Of a stretch of 31,422 nt of DNA, positions 1 through 8,175 are shown in pieces. The notes under the pieces are model-generated. The model did not search any database and was not told the DNA's origin. It saw only the letters and a program-made list of their open reading frames with translations. The translations under genes were made by a program, and so were the position numbers. Every line of letters begins with the position of its first letter. The stretch's first letter is position 1. This stretch comes from Govanella sp037189785 (GTDB taxonomy: Bacteria > Pseudomonadota > Alphaproteobacteria > Sphingomonadales > Govanellaceae): NCBI GenBank assembly GCA_037189785.1, contig JBBCIP010000130.1:1-31422 (forward strand), written 5' to 3'.

Positions 1-104
1 GTCCCGATGATGGAAAAATGAAGGGCATTGCCTTTATCAAGGATCCGGATGGATATTGGATCGAAATCCTGTCCCCGAAAGCCTTGGATCAGATGGATTT
101 CTGA
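1..104 (+). CDS. gloA: Lactoylglutathione lyase (glyoxalase I), 3' end only
   Basis: This is the last 33 codons of a gene that begins before the window, read in the frame starting at base 3 and ending at TGA 102-104. The tail contains GKMKGIAFIKDPDGYWIEIL, which closely matches the C-terminal strand of the human/eukaryote-like glyoxalase I type. The Glu of WIEIL is the expected metal ligand. The family isomerises the hemithioacetal of methylglyoxal and glutathione to S-lactoylglutathione in the cytoplasm. It converges on the amidase gene with a 16-bp gap and is probably unrelated to the catabolic genes that follow. Only the C-terminus is visible, so the isozyme type and full length cannot be judged. 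Confidence 0.85.
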   Translation, partial: PDDGKMKGIAFIKDPDGYWIEILSPKALDQMDF

Positions 105-120
105 TATTTTCCGGAAAGCT

Positions 121-1551
121 TTATTCTGACCACAGTTGCAGTTGACGTTGCTCCAAACGGTCTGCCCATGGCACGGCCTGTTCCAAGGTTGCGGCAATGG
201 ATAGCAGAATGTCTTCGCGGCCAAACGGCGCCACGAATTGGACGCCAATGGGAAGCCCATCCGCAGACATACCCAATGGTAATGTGATCGCGGGTTGGCC
301 AGTCACATTGAACGCCGCAATAAACGGCGGTAATTTTGCCTTGCGATCGAACCAGTCTTCCGGGCCGGTTACGGGCTGGTTCTGATTATAGGTTCCAAGC
401 AAAGCAGGGGGGGTGGCAAGGCTTGGTGTGATCAGAATATCGTAGTCATCGAAAAAAGGCCCAATACTGCGGGAGACTTTGTTCAATCCATCCATGGCTT
501 GTATGATTTGATCGGCTTTTAGCGACTTGCCATAGTGATACATAGCAAGGGACGCAGATTCCAAGGTTTGATCATTGGCTTCTCTGCCGGTTGCATTAAC
601 CAAGCTATCTATCCATAGCGCCATGCCAGCGGCCCAAGATTTAATGCAGGCATCACGCATTACCATATAGTCGAATTGCGGAGACGCTTCTTCGACCGTG
701 TGGCCAAGTGTTTCACATAAACGGGCGATAGTGTCGACCACGCTGATGACGTCGTGATCGATCGGGGCATCATACCACGGTGTGGTTGTGAACGCTATTT
801 TGAATGACTTTGGCATCGGCTGAGTATGATACGGCGCGATGATGAAAGGATCGCCGGGCATCGGCCCTGATACCCCTGCAAGCATCGCAGCCATGTCACG
901 CACAGATTTAGACAGCGCTAATTCAGCTCCCATACCGAATAGCCCTTCAGCGGCATTTGGCCCAGATGAAACGCGGCCGCGCGATGGCTTTAATCCTACG
1001 ACACCGCAACAGGCTGCGGGAATACGAATTGACCCCGCACCATCATTGCCATGGGCTATGGGAAGTATTCCGGCGGCAACCGCCGCAGCACTCCCGCCAC
1101 TTGATCCGCCAGCCATGCGGGAAAGATCCCAGGGATTTCGGGTTGGTCCTGTTGAAACGGACTCTGTGGTACAGCCATGGCCGAGCTCCGGGGTTGTCGT
1201 TCGGCCGATTGTCTGGAAACCCAAGCGGTCGATGCGATTCATAAGGAAAGAATTGCTTGGGGCAATAAGGCCTTTGGCCAAACGACTTCCCATTTCCAAT
1301 AATTTTCCTTGGCGCTGAATAACCAAGTCTTTGATCAGAAAAGGGACGCCGTAAAATAGATCGTCTGGTCCAACTTCAGAACAAACGTTTTCATCAGGCC
1401 ATGTTTCAAGAACAGCGTTGATCTTTGGATTAAGCCGCGCAATGGCTTCTAATGCCGTTGACTTTAAGTCTTCGGGCGTTACTTGCCCGGTTCTTACAAG
1501 ATCAGCAAGGCCCAAGCCATCGAAGTGGATGTAGTCTTCAAATTTCAACAC
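121..1551 (-). CDS. Amidase signature family enzyme
   Basis: A 476-aa cytoplasmic hydrolase of the amidase signature family (relatives: GatA, fatty acid amide hydrolase, half-amidases), which hydrolyses carboxamides through a Ser-cisSer-Lys triad. The triad is visible: Lys74 in GVPFLIKD, Ser150 in GGSSGGS and Ser174 in GAGSIRIP. The two serines are 24 residues apart, as in fatty acid amide hydrolase. Length is normal for the family and no signal peptide is seen. The start is GTG, with a GGGAG Shine-Dalgarno a few bases upstream; a TTG directly follows. It is the last gene of a minus-strand set behind a deacetylase-fold hydrolase and a TonB receptor. It is not a GatA of the tRNA amidotransferase in context, since gatB and gatC are absent. 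A role in cleaving an amide made by the neighbouring hydrolase is inference. Confidence 0.9.
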   Translation of the reverse strand: MLKFEDYIHFDGLGLADLVRTGQVTPEDLKSTALEAIARLNPKINAVLETWPDENVCSEVGPDDLFYGVPFLIKDLVIQRQGKLLEMGSRLAKGLIAPSNSFLMNRIDRLGFQTIGRTTTPELGHGCTTESVSTGPTRNPWDLSRMAGGSSGGSAAAVAAGILPIAHGNDGAGSIRIPAACCGVVGLKPSRGRVSSGPNAAEGLFGMGAELALSKSVRDMAAMLAGVSGPMPGDPFIIAPYHTQPMPKSFKIAFTTTPWYDAPIDHDVISVVDTIARLCETLGHTVEEASPQFDYMVMRDACIKSWAAGMALWIDSLVNATGREANDQTLESASLAMYHYGKSLKADQIIQAMDGLNKVSRSIGPFFDDYDILITPSLATPPALLGTYNQNQPVTGPEDWFDRKAKLPPFIAAFNVTGQPAITLPLGMSADGLPIGVQFVAPFGREDILLSIAATLEQAVPWADRLEQRQLQLWSE

Positions 1552-1612
1552 AATTCTCCCGTGTCACCTCGGGAGAGGTGGCAGTCAATTCAACAACGAA
1601 TGATGGAATTAG

Positions 1613-2449
1613 TTACTTTGGGTTCGCAGCTTTCCACCGTGTAGCGTATGACAACATGCTTTCAAAGACGACGCCGTCATGATTACGCATGTGATTAATC
1701 AACCGTTCAAGCATCAGCATGCGTGATCCGCGGCCAATGACTTGGGGGTGCATGGTGATGGTCAGCAAGCCGCCGTCGACATTTTGATAGCCCCAGTCAA
1801 ATTCGCCGCGCCAAGATTCTTCAACGGCTGATGGCGGGTTCATGGCTGTCATATAACCAGCGACGAATTCAAAGGGTGGGAAGTCATCCAGCCCCCACCA
1901 GACAGGAAGTTCTACAAGGTCGGTTTCTGTGCCAAAAACATAGGGCTCATCCAAAGACCATTTATCGCCGACACGCAAATAATACGGCAAGTAATCTTGT
2001 GCCATGCAGCTTGAATCATAGAGAAAGCCGTATTCACGCAAGATCTCAACCGTATTCGGGCTGTAATCCCAAGCCGGAGATCTATAACCCAATGGACGAA
2101 TACCGGCAGTCTTGTGGAGAGCCTCTAAGCCTTTTTCAATTATGGCCCGTTCGCCGGCTGCGTCAAAGTCGGCCGGGTTTTCATGAACCCAACCGTGATG
2201 AACGATTTCATGTCCAGCATCACGAATAGTTTTTATATGATCTGGGAAAGCATAGGCCGTATGTCCGGGAATACAAAAACTGCCGATGATGTCGTAGCGT
2301 TTTAACAAAGCTAATATGCGGGGGATCGCATAAGCGCAAAATTCCCCCCGCGATATCATGCTTGGATTGTTGGATTTCGCAGATCCAATCCACACAGACA
2401 TAGCATCGAAATCAAATGTCAGGCTTACAGAAAAGCGTGGATTAGACAT
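1613..2449 (-). CDS. Polysaccharide deacetylase-fold hydrolase (PuuE / cyclic-imide-hydrolase-like)
   Basis: A 278-aa protein of the polysaccharide deacetylase (NodB homology) superfamily with no signal peptide. Metal-site motifs are visible: TFDFDA (Asp13, Asp15), HHGWVHE (His85-x3-His89), RSPAWDYS (Arg123) and a C-terminal TMHPQ (His234). A cytoplasmic, short protein with TFDFDA rather than TFDDG resembles the branch containing PuuE allantoinase and cyclic imide hydrolases more than chitin or peptidoglycan deacetylases. The ATG start has AGAGG about 8 nt upstream. It lies 26 bp after the receptor gene and 61 bp before the amidase gene, so co-transcription is likely. Ring opening of a cyclic imide or ureide followed by amide hydrolysis is an attractive but inferred role. 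The family call is firm; the substrate is not. Confidence 0.85.
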   Translation of the reverse strand: MSNPRFSVSLTFDFDAMSVWIGSAKSNNPSMISRGEFCAYAIPRILALLKRYDIIGSFCIPGHTAYAFPDHIKTIRDAGHEIVHHGWVHENPADFDAAGERAIIEKGLEALHKTAGIRPLGYRSPAWDYSPNTVEILREYGFLYDSSCMAQDYLPYYLRVGDKWSLDEPYVFGTETDLVELPVWWGLDDFPPFEFVAGYMTAMNPPSAVEESWRGEFDWGYQNVDGGLLTITMHPQVIGRGSRMLMLERLINHMRNHDGVVFESMLSYATRWKAANPK

Positions 2450-2475
2450 GGCGTTTTCCTCTGTTGATGGTGTGA

Positions 2476-4629
2476 TTAGAACTTGTACGAGGCCTCAACA
2501 CCCCAAGATACGGGCTTTGATGGCCAGGCTGTATCGGTGACATACCCCGCATACTCTTTGGTAAATTTCTGCGTGTAATACTTTTCGTTCAACAGATTAT
2601 CAGCATAAGCGGTAACCCGCCATGTATCAGTTTCAAGACCGATACGGGCGTTGAGAACGCCGTATGACGGTTCGGAATCGTCGTTGTCTAAGGTCCAATA
2701 GGTTTTGCCCTGGCGGCGATAGTCAACACGGCTGACCAGGTCAAGCGTTGCGCTTATCGGATGCCGATATTGGGCCGATAAATTGAGTGTATAGGCGCTA
2801 GTGTTTGGCAACATTTTTCCGTTGAAGCGAGCCGTGCCGCCGGGGAAGTTCGCTAAACTACCAAATTCTTTGATTTTACCATCTGTGTAGCCGAACGCAG
2901 CAGCAAGATCCAAACCACGGACGGGTTGCGCAGCCAACTCCAACTCAAACCCATAAGTTTCGCTGCTTTCGCCGTTAGCAAGCACTTGAACAAGCCCGCC
3001 AGCAGGTGTCACTTCCAGCAAGAAATATTGCTGATTAGAATAGTCGATATAGAACGCGGCACCGTTCAAGCGTATGCGGCCATCAGCGAAGCTGCTTTTA
3101 AAGCCGACTTCATAACTATCGAGTGTCTCTGCTTCATACGCATCTTGATAAGAATTTGGTGGATTGAAACCACCCGGGCGATAGCCGCGGGCAAAGGTCG
3201 CATAGGTTAGGACATCAGGCGTAACTTTATAAGCTAATGAGATTTTGGGTTGGATCTCATCAAATGATCCCGAGTTATACAAACCGCCTGGCGCTGAATT
3301 CGGTTGGAAGTCTTTACGATCATCTTTATCCCAGCGTACAGCCAGTGTCAGCTCCAACGCATCGGTAATGTCATAGTTGATCTGGCCAAAAAGAGAATAG
3401 GTCTTATAATCTTGTTCTTGGGGTGCCACGGCGGCATCACCCAGAATTTTATTTTCCGGTGATGGATCGCCATTCAAAATGAAGTTTAGGTTGATGCTGG
3501 CATGCGTAAGGCGATATTTATTGATATCTTGATAGAACGCACCAACAAACCAGCGCAAGCGTTGATCACTCGGCGAGGTGAACCGAACTTCTTGCGTAAA
3601 GCCTTGAACGTCATCGATCAAGCGGCCTTCAAGAAATGAAAATGGTGTCCAATCGATTTCTTGGTAGTTGTTTTCGTATACATCGTTATAGGATGTGATC
3701 GAGGTCAACGTACCGTAATCGCTTTCCCAGTCAATTTTGGCGGTTAAATCCCACGTTTCGACTTTAGCGACACCAGGAACGTCACCTTGAATAACGCCGA
3801 CGGCATTGCCTAAGAATGTGGACTCGGTGTTGACATAGTAAGCGCTGCCAGCATCAAGCTTCGAGTAAGACGCACGGAGGTCAAGGCGCAGGTTGTCGCT
3901 GAGATTAAACAGCACTTTCGCCCGCAGGCCCCAATCTTCCTGCCAATCGGCATCTTCATTCAAGTAGACGTTATTCAGGAGACCGTCGGATTTATGATAA
4001 TAACCGGATACACGGGCCAAAACCTTATCTTCAACAATTGCACCGGATACACCGCCGGTGATTTTGAAATCATTGCCTTTACCGGCACGGCCGGTCACAA
4101 AGCCCTGCAGTTCATTGGTGGGGTCTTTGGTCACGATGTTAATGGCACCACCGATCGAGTTGCGGCCATAAAGTGCGCCTTGCGGACCTTTCAGGACTTC
4201 AATTCGTTCTACATCGAATAGATCCTGCATAAAGGCATTGGCGCTTGGCAGCGTGACGCCGTCTATCACAAACGCAACCGGCGGTTCGCCGTTTCGCACC
4301 TGGCTAACGCCGCGGACGGTCATGGTGAAAACGCCGGGTTGTTGGTCATCCCGGATTTCGAAGTTCGGGGTCAAGGCAATAAAATCTGTGGCCCGCTCAA
4401 TCCCAGCGCTTTCAATAGCTTGGGCGGAAAATGCGGTTACAGAGTCCGGTATGCTTTGGACAGTTTCTTCGCGGCGGCGCGACGTTACGACGATTTCTTC
4501 AATAGAAAATGATCGGGCTTCGGTTTCTTCAGCGATGGCACCCGGAGCAATCATGGGGGAGCTGGCTAAAACAGCCGCTAAAACCAACAAAGATGGAGCG
4601 CAATTTAGGGTCTTTTGATGCGGATTCAC
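2476..4629 (-). CDS. TonB-dependent outer-membrane receptor
   Basis: A 717-aa outer-membrane beta-barrel that takes up a ligand using TonB energy. In order it has a signal peptide (hydrophobic segment about residues 12-28, likely cleavage after Ala33), a TonB box-like IEEIVVTS (43-50), a plug domain to about residue 170 with RIEVLKGPQGALYGRN, and a barrel ending in aromatic Phe (SYKF) as outer-membrane proteins usually do. The start is GTG preceded by GGAGGATC at good spacing. It is the first gene of the minus-strand operon with the deacetylase-like hydrolase and amidase, and divergent from a GntR regulator. This suggests substrate-specific nutrient import rather than iron uptake. Sequence alone does not give the ligand. 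Confidence 0.93.
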   Translation of the reverse strand: MNPHQKTLNCAPSLLVLAAVLASSPMIAPGAIAEETEARSFSIEEIVVTSRRREETVQSIPDSVTAFSAQAIESAGIERATDFIALTPNFEIRDDQQPGVFTMTVRGVSQVRNGEPPVAFVIDGVTLPSANAFMQDLFDVERIEVLKGPQGALYGRNSIGGAINIVTKDPTNELQGFVTGRAGKGNDFKITGGVSGAIVEDKVLARVSGYYHKSDGLLNNVYLNEDADWQEDWGLRAKVLFNLSDNLRLDLRASYSKLDAGSAYYVNTESTFLGNAVGVIQGDVPGVAKVETWDLTAKIDWESDYGTLTSITSYNDVYENNYQEIDWTPFSFLEGRLIDDVQGFTQEVRFTSPSDQRLRWFVGAFYQDINKYRLTHASINLNFILNGDPSPENKILGDAAVAPQEQDYKTYSLFGQINYDITDALELTLAVRWDKDDRKDFQPNSAPGGLYNSGSFDEIQPKISLAYKVTPDVLTYATFARGYRPGGFNPPNSYQDAYEAETLDSYEVGFKSSFADGRIRLNGAAFYIDYSNQQYFLLEVTPAGGLVQVLANGESSETYGFELELAAQPVRGLDLAAAFGYTDGKIKEFGSLANFPGGTARFNGKMLPNTSAYTLNLSAQYRHPISATLDLVSRVDYRRQGKTYWTLDNDDSEPSYGVLNARIGLETDTWRVTAYADNLLNEKYYTQKFTKEYAGYVTDTAWPSKPVSWGVEASYKF

Positions 4630-4698
4630 AGGGATCCTCCCTTAGTCATTATGTGGAATTACGAGCCTATCGTTTATTAAATATACAAAAAATGATTT

Positions 4699-4710
4699 TG
4701 TGTATACATA
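4699..4710. promoter_or_regulatory. Candidate GntR (FCD) operator 1
   Basis: Perfect 8-bp palindrome TGTATACA at 4701-4708, with a further matching pair at 4699/4710. FCD-type GntR regulators commonly bind sites of the TTGTATACAA kind. Its position close to the receptor side of the divergent region suggests control of the receptor operon. A weaker half-site, TATACAA, lies at 4682-4688. Confidence 0.5.
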
Positions 4711-4812
4711 TAATATTAACATTGCATATTTATCGGCGGCATTGTGTTTATTTAGTCGCACCTGTCGCTAACCTACAGGAAAAACTGAATTTTAGTGTGC
4801 TGGTGGCTATGT

Positions 4813-4826
4813 TTTTGTATACCTAA
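4813..4826. promoter_or_regulatory. Candidate GntR (FCD) operator 2
   Basis: TTTTGTATACCTAA contains the palindrome GTATAC (4817-4822) with outer TT/AA matches. It lies about 40 bp upstream of the GntR start codon, so it could mediate autoregulation. It is less symmetric than the site at 4701-4708. Confidence 0.4.
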
Positions 4827-4862
4827 GAATGCGTCCATAGATTCAATAAGGCCTTTCTAACA

Positions 4863-5501
4863 ATGAGCCAGGCAGAAAGAATTAAGGTGATTTTAGAGCG
4901 TCAGATTGTGTCTGGCCGTCTAAAGCCTGGTGAAAAACTTGAAGAAAACAAGATCGCGCGTATTCATCAAGTCTCTCGCACCCCGGTGCGCGAGGCCCTC
5001 ATGAAGCTCGAGGCCATTAATTTGATCGAGCGTCGCCCGCGCCACGGGGCCGTGGTGCGCGGCATCACCCTAAAAAGACTGGTCCAAATGTTGGAAGTGT
5101 CCAGTGGTCTTGAGGGGATCGCCGGCGGTTTAGCTGCCAGGCGCATTAAGGATGAACAGCGCATACAATTGACGGCTGCCTATGAAGCCTGTGTGGCGGC
5201 AGAGAAGGCTGGGGATCCCGACGATTATTACGACGCCAATATTGTATTCCACCGGGCAATTTTTGATTCGACCTATAATGAAATACTGATTGAACAATAT
5301 AATAATTTTGGTGAACGGCTTGAGCCGTTCTTTCGCCAACAACATCAGAAAGATGGTTGGCTTGCTAAAACATTGATTGATCACAAGGCTATTTTAGACG
5401 CTATCTTGGCTGGCAGGTCTGACGAAGCAACGGATTTATTGCGTCGCCATGTTTATTTTGATCCTGAACAGTTTGTAGATTTTGCAAGCATACTGGAATG
5501 A
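4863..5501 (+). CDS. GntR-family transcriptional regulator, FCD type
   Basis: A 212-aa cytoplasmic regulator. An N-terminal winged helix (about residues 3-68) includes the recognition segment SRTPVREAL and the wing ERRPRHGAVV. The C-terminal all-helical FCD ligand domain (about 75-205) keeps the expected metal or ligand pocket residues Asn126-x3-His130, His174 and His196. Regulators of this class usually repress catabolic genes and are released by an acidic intermediate. The ATG has only a weak AAGG about 11 nt upstream, so expression may be low. It is divergent from the receptor-hydrolase-amidase operon, and the GTATAC palindromes between them are likely operators. It may also act on the following receptor gene, although no GTATAC site was seen there. 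Confidence 0.92.
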   Translation: MSQAERIKVILERQIVSGRLKPGEKLEENKIARIHQVSRTPVREALMKLEAINLIERRPRHGAVVRGITLKRLVQMLEVSSGLEGIAGGLAARRIKDEQRIQLTAAYEACVAAEKAGDPDDYYDANIVFHRAIFDSTYNEILIEQYNNFGERLEPFFRQQHQKDGWLAKTLIDHKAILDAILAGRSDEATDLLRRHVYFDPEQFVDFASILE

Positions 5502-5863
5502 CATTTTTCTAATCACCAGCATATACAGAGACGGTTTTAGGTATTCCTGGAGCCTATTGCGATTACGGCCCTGAAGGTCGTTTGATAATGTCCAAGCGTA
5601 TGAATAGTCTCATTGCACGGTCCTGAATGAAACTATTTTTGATTAATATTGTCTAACTGAAATCTATTTTTATTAGGAATTTAATTACGAAATACATAAT
5701 TTCCCGTTTCTCGAAAGTAAGGGGATGTCCGATCGCATGATTTTTTCGTCGGGTCTCAGAGGTCCGATTTGGCATCGCTATGGTCTAATGCTGCAATAGT
5801 CAATTTAACAGACCCCTCAAATGACATTTATAATATTTGAGGATTACCGGGAGGGCGCGCAAA
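5502..5863. other. 362-bp non-coding stretch before second receptor gene
   Basis: No convincing gene is present. It holds the promoter and leader of the second receptor gene and an 8-bp inverted repeat at 5815-5842, annotated separately. A 37-codon open frame (5513-5626) has only one late ATG and no recognisable product. No clear terminator was seen after the GntR gene. Confidence 0.6.
5815..5842. promoter_or_regulatory. Inverted repeat in leader of second receptor gene
   Basis: Perfect 8-bp arms CCTCAAAT (5815-5822) and ATTTGAGG (5835-5842), separated by 12 nt, end only 6 bp before the Shine-Dalgarno sequence. It could be an operator, or in RNA a hairpin close to the ribosome site. The half-site CCTCAA recurs in a dyad next to the LysR gene (15312-15332), so a shared regulator is possible but unproven. 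Confidence 0.45.
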
Positions 5864-8116
5864 GTGCACACACAATATAATATTCGCAAAACTTCACAGC
5901 AGACAGGGTCATACCTAGCATACTTCGCCGTAGCGTTTGGTCTTTTGATCACCACCGGCGCAAATGCACAAGACTCTTCGAGCTTCGGTCTGGAGGAGAT
6001 TGTCGTAACAGCGGCCAAGCGTGGTTATGCGGAATCCTTGCAATCTGTTCCGATGAGTATTCAAGCTTTGCCGGAACGCACTATTGAGCAGGCCGGCATT
6101 AAAGACTTTACCGATTTCGCACGGATGGCGCCCAGCGTCTCCATGGCTGGCTCGGATACCGGAACACCTCAAGTTTCGATCCGCGGCGTGCGGACTACAG
6201 CTGTGCCTGCCACCACCACGCAGGAGAACCCACTAACTAGCATTTATTATGACGACCTGCCGGTCTCCATGGCCAACTTCAATCCGAATCTTGATCTATT
6301 CGATATCCAGCGGATTGAAGTGTTGCGCGGGCCGCAAGGCACACTTTACGGTGCAGGTGCCATGGGCGGCAATATCCGCTTCGTTACCAACAAGCCAAAC
6401 TTAATGGAGCTTGAAGGCAAAGTGGAGGCTTCGTTGGCGACGACGAAACATGGCGGAGAAGTTTATGATCTGAAAGTTCTCGTCAATGTGCCCGTAGTTG
6501 AAGACAAATTCGCGCTCCGTATCACTGGGACCTCCCATTGGGATGACGGCTATGTGGATAACAATTATCTCGGTATTAAGGACTTTGATAAAAACAAGCG
6601 CCAAGGGGCGCGAATCTCAGCTCTGTTCCAACCGACGGAAGATCTTTCCATTACGGCCAATTTTATTTATCAAGACACAACTTTCAAACAAGGTCGCAGC
6701 ACGCTTATATCGCGCCCGGGTGAATTGCCGATAGTTGATAATCCTACAACCAATATCTACGGCAACTCTCCATTTTTAGATGAGCTGCAAATCTATAATT
6801 TGGCTGTAGAATATGATCTTGGTTGGGCCACAGCCTATTCATCTAGTTCATATTTCAAGCGCAATATGAGTAACGCGGGCACAGTTCATACGCTGATGGA
6901 GGCGATGTTCGGTCTGCAGATCGACGCGCCTAATGCCGTATATTGGGACAATAAAGACTTCGTCCAAGAGTTTCGTTTAACATCGGTGGGTGATGAACGA
7001 TTAAACTGGGTTATCGGCGCGTTCTACAGTAAGCGCAAAGTAAATTATGATCAGGACTTTACCATTGACGACGCTGAAAATGTCTTTGGATTTCCCACCG
7101 GCGGATACGGCGCGCCCAATGATGATATTTTGTTCTTTGGTGATACAAACACCAAACAAAAGCAATATGCAGTATTCGGCGAGGCAACTTATAAAATTAC
7201 GGACAAGCTACATGCGACAGCTGGGCTGCGCTGGTTTAAATCGGAACAGGATTTCGATCTACATTTCGCGGGTCTTTTCCAGGGCGGGACATATAGGCTG
7301 ACGGAGAATACCTCGGCCGATGGGGTGACGCCAAAGTTTGCTTTGGCTTATCACGCCAGCGACGCCTGGATGATTTATGCCAATGCTGCCAAAGGCTATC
7401 GGTTGGGCGGTATGAATGAGCCGGTGCCTGAAGATCTTTGTGCCGCTGATTTGAGCGAAGTCGGCTTAACGGAAGGCCCCACAACATTTGGGTCTGACAG
7501 TTTGTGGAGCTATGAGCTCGGTACAAAATCCCAATTCTTCCAACGCCGGATGACCTTAAATGCATCGGTTTTCTATATTGATTGGAAAAACATACAAACA
7601 TTGAAGTCCTTGCCCAATTGCGGTTTCTATTTCACGGAAAATGCTGGTGCACTTGAAAGCAAGGGCTTTGAAGTAGAAATGATGGCCATGCCTATGCGTG
7701 GGCTAACGCTGACGCTTGCGGCCACATATACAGATGCGACCTTGGCGCAAGATGTTCCTAATCTTATTGCGGTTGAAGGTGACCGCACACCTTACGTCCC
7801 AAAATGGTCGGCTTCTGCTTCGGCTGAATATGTTCAGCCAGTTACCGACAGTCTAAATGGGTATATCCGCTTTGATCTTCAGCATGTCGGCAAACGGTAT
7901 ACGGAATTCAACACCGCGCGAGCAATTGCAATGCCATCTTACGAAATCGGCAATATTCATCTGGGCATTCAGCAGGAAAATTGGGAAATTGCCTTTTTCG
8001 TCAAGAATATATGGGATAAACGGGCTTTAACAAGCGCGGGCTTTAGCTCAAACGTAACGACATATGTCATCGAGCGTCCACGCACGATCGGTGTGACATT
8101 GCGCGCAAATTACTAA
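5864..8116 (+). CDS. TonB-dependent outer-membrane receptor
   Basis: A 750-aa TonB-dependent outer-membrane transporter. I place the start at GTG 5864 because GGGAGGG (5849-5855) lies 8 nt upstream and the protein then begins with a normal signal peptide, cleaved at about ANA-Q (after residue 35). An in-frame TTG at 5837 would add nine residues but has no ribosome site. The TonB box-like LEEIVVTA is at 43-50. The plug includes RIEVLRGPQGTLYG, and the barrel ends in LRANY with a terminal aromatic residue. It is followed 59 bp later by a Tat-exported hydrolase on the same strand with no terminator between, so the two probably form an import-and-cleave operon. The ligand is unknown. Confidence 0.92.
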   Translation: MHTQYNIRKTSQQTGSYLAYFAVAFGLLITTGANAQDSSSFGLEEIVVTAAKRGYAESLQSVPMSIQALPERTIEQAGIKDFTDFARMAPSVSMAGSDTGTPQVSIRGVRTTAVPATTTQENPLTSIYYDDLPVSMANFNPNLDLFDIQRIEVLRGPQGTLYGAGAMGGNIRFVTNKPNLMELEGKVEASLATTKHGGEVYDLKVLVNVPVVEDKFALRITGTSHWDDGYVDNNYLGIKDFDKNKRQGARISALFQPTEDLSITANFIYQDTTFKQGRSTLISRPGELPIVDNPTTNIYGNSPFLDELQIYNLAVEYDLGWATAYSSSSYFKRNMSNAGTVHTLMEAMFGLQIDAPNAVYWDNKDFVQEFRLTSVGDERLNWVIGAFYSKRKVNYDQDFTIDDAENVFGFPTGGYGAPNDDILFFGDTNTKQKQYAVFGEATYKITDKLHATAGLRWFKSEQDFDLHFAGLFQGGTYRLTENTSADGVTPKFALAYHASDAWMIYANAAKGYRLGGMNEPVPEDLCAADLSEVGLTEGPTTFGSDSLWSYELGTKSQFFQRRMTLNASVFYIDWKNIQTLKSLPNCGFYFTENAGALESKGFEVEMMAMPMRGLTLTLAATYTDATLAQDVPNLIAVEGDRTPYVPKWSASASAEYVQPVTDSLNGYIRFDLQHVGKRYTEFNTARAIAMPSYEIGNIHLGIQQENWEIAFFVKNIWDKRALTSAGFSSNVTTYVIERPRTIGVTLRANY

Positions 8117-8175
8117 TAATATGCGGAAGTAATGTTGAAATGATCAAGTGATTGTAAGAGATAAAGAGACCTCTG

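Larger units (their letters stand above)
4630..4862. promoter_or_regulatory. Divergent promoter region, receptor / GntR regulator
   Basis: AT-rich 233-bp region between the divergently transcribed receptor and GntR genes; no gene is seen in it. It carries two GTATAC-centred palindromes, annotated separately, and should hold both promoters. Neither promoter could be assigned to exact -35/-10 hexamers with confidence. Confidence 0.6.

Noticed and set aside
839..1318. 159-codon open frame on the plus strand
   Set aside because: It is antisense to the amidase active-site region and low in recognisable features.
5513..5626. 37-codon open frame after the GntR gene, ending RMNSLIARS
   Set aside because: Its only ATG leaves 12 codons, it has no ribosome site and no recognisable family. 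It may be a remnant of an older gene, but chance is as likely.
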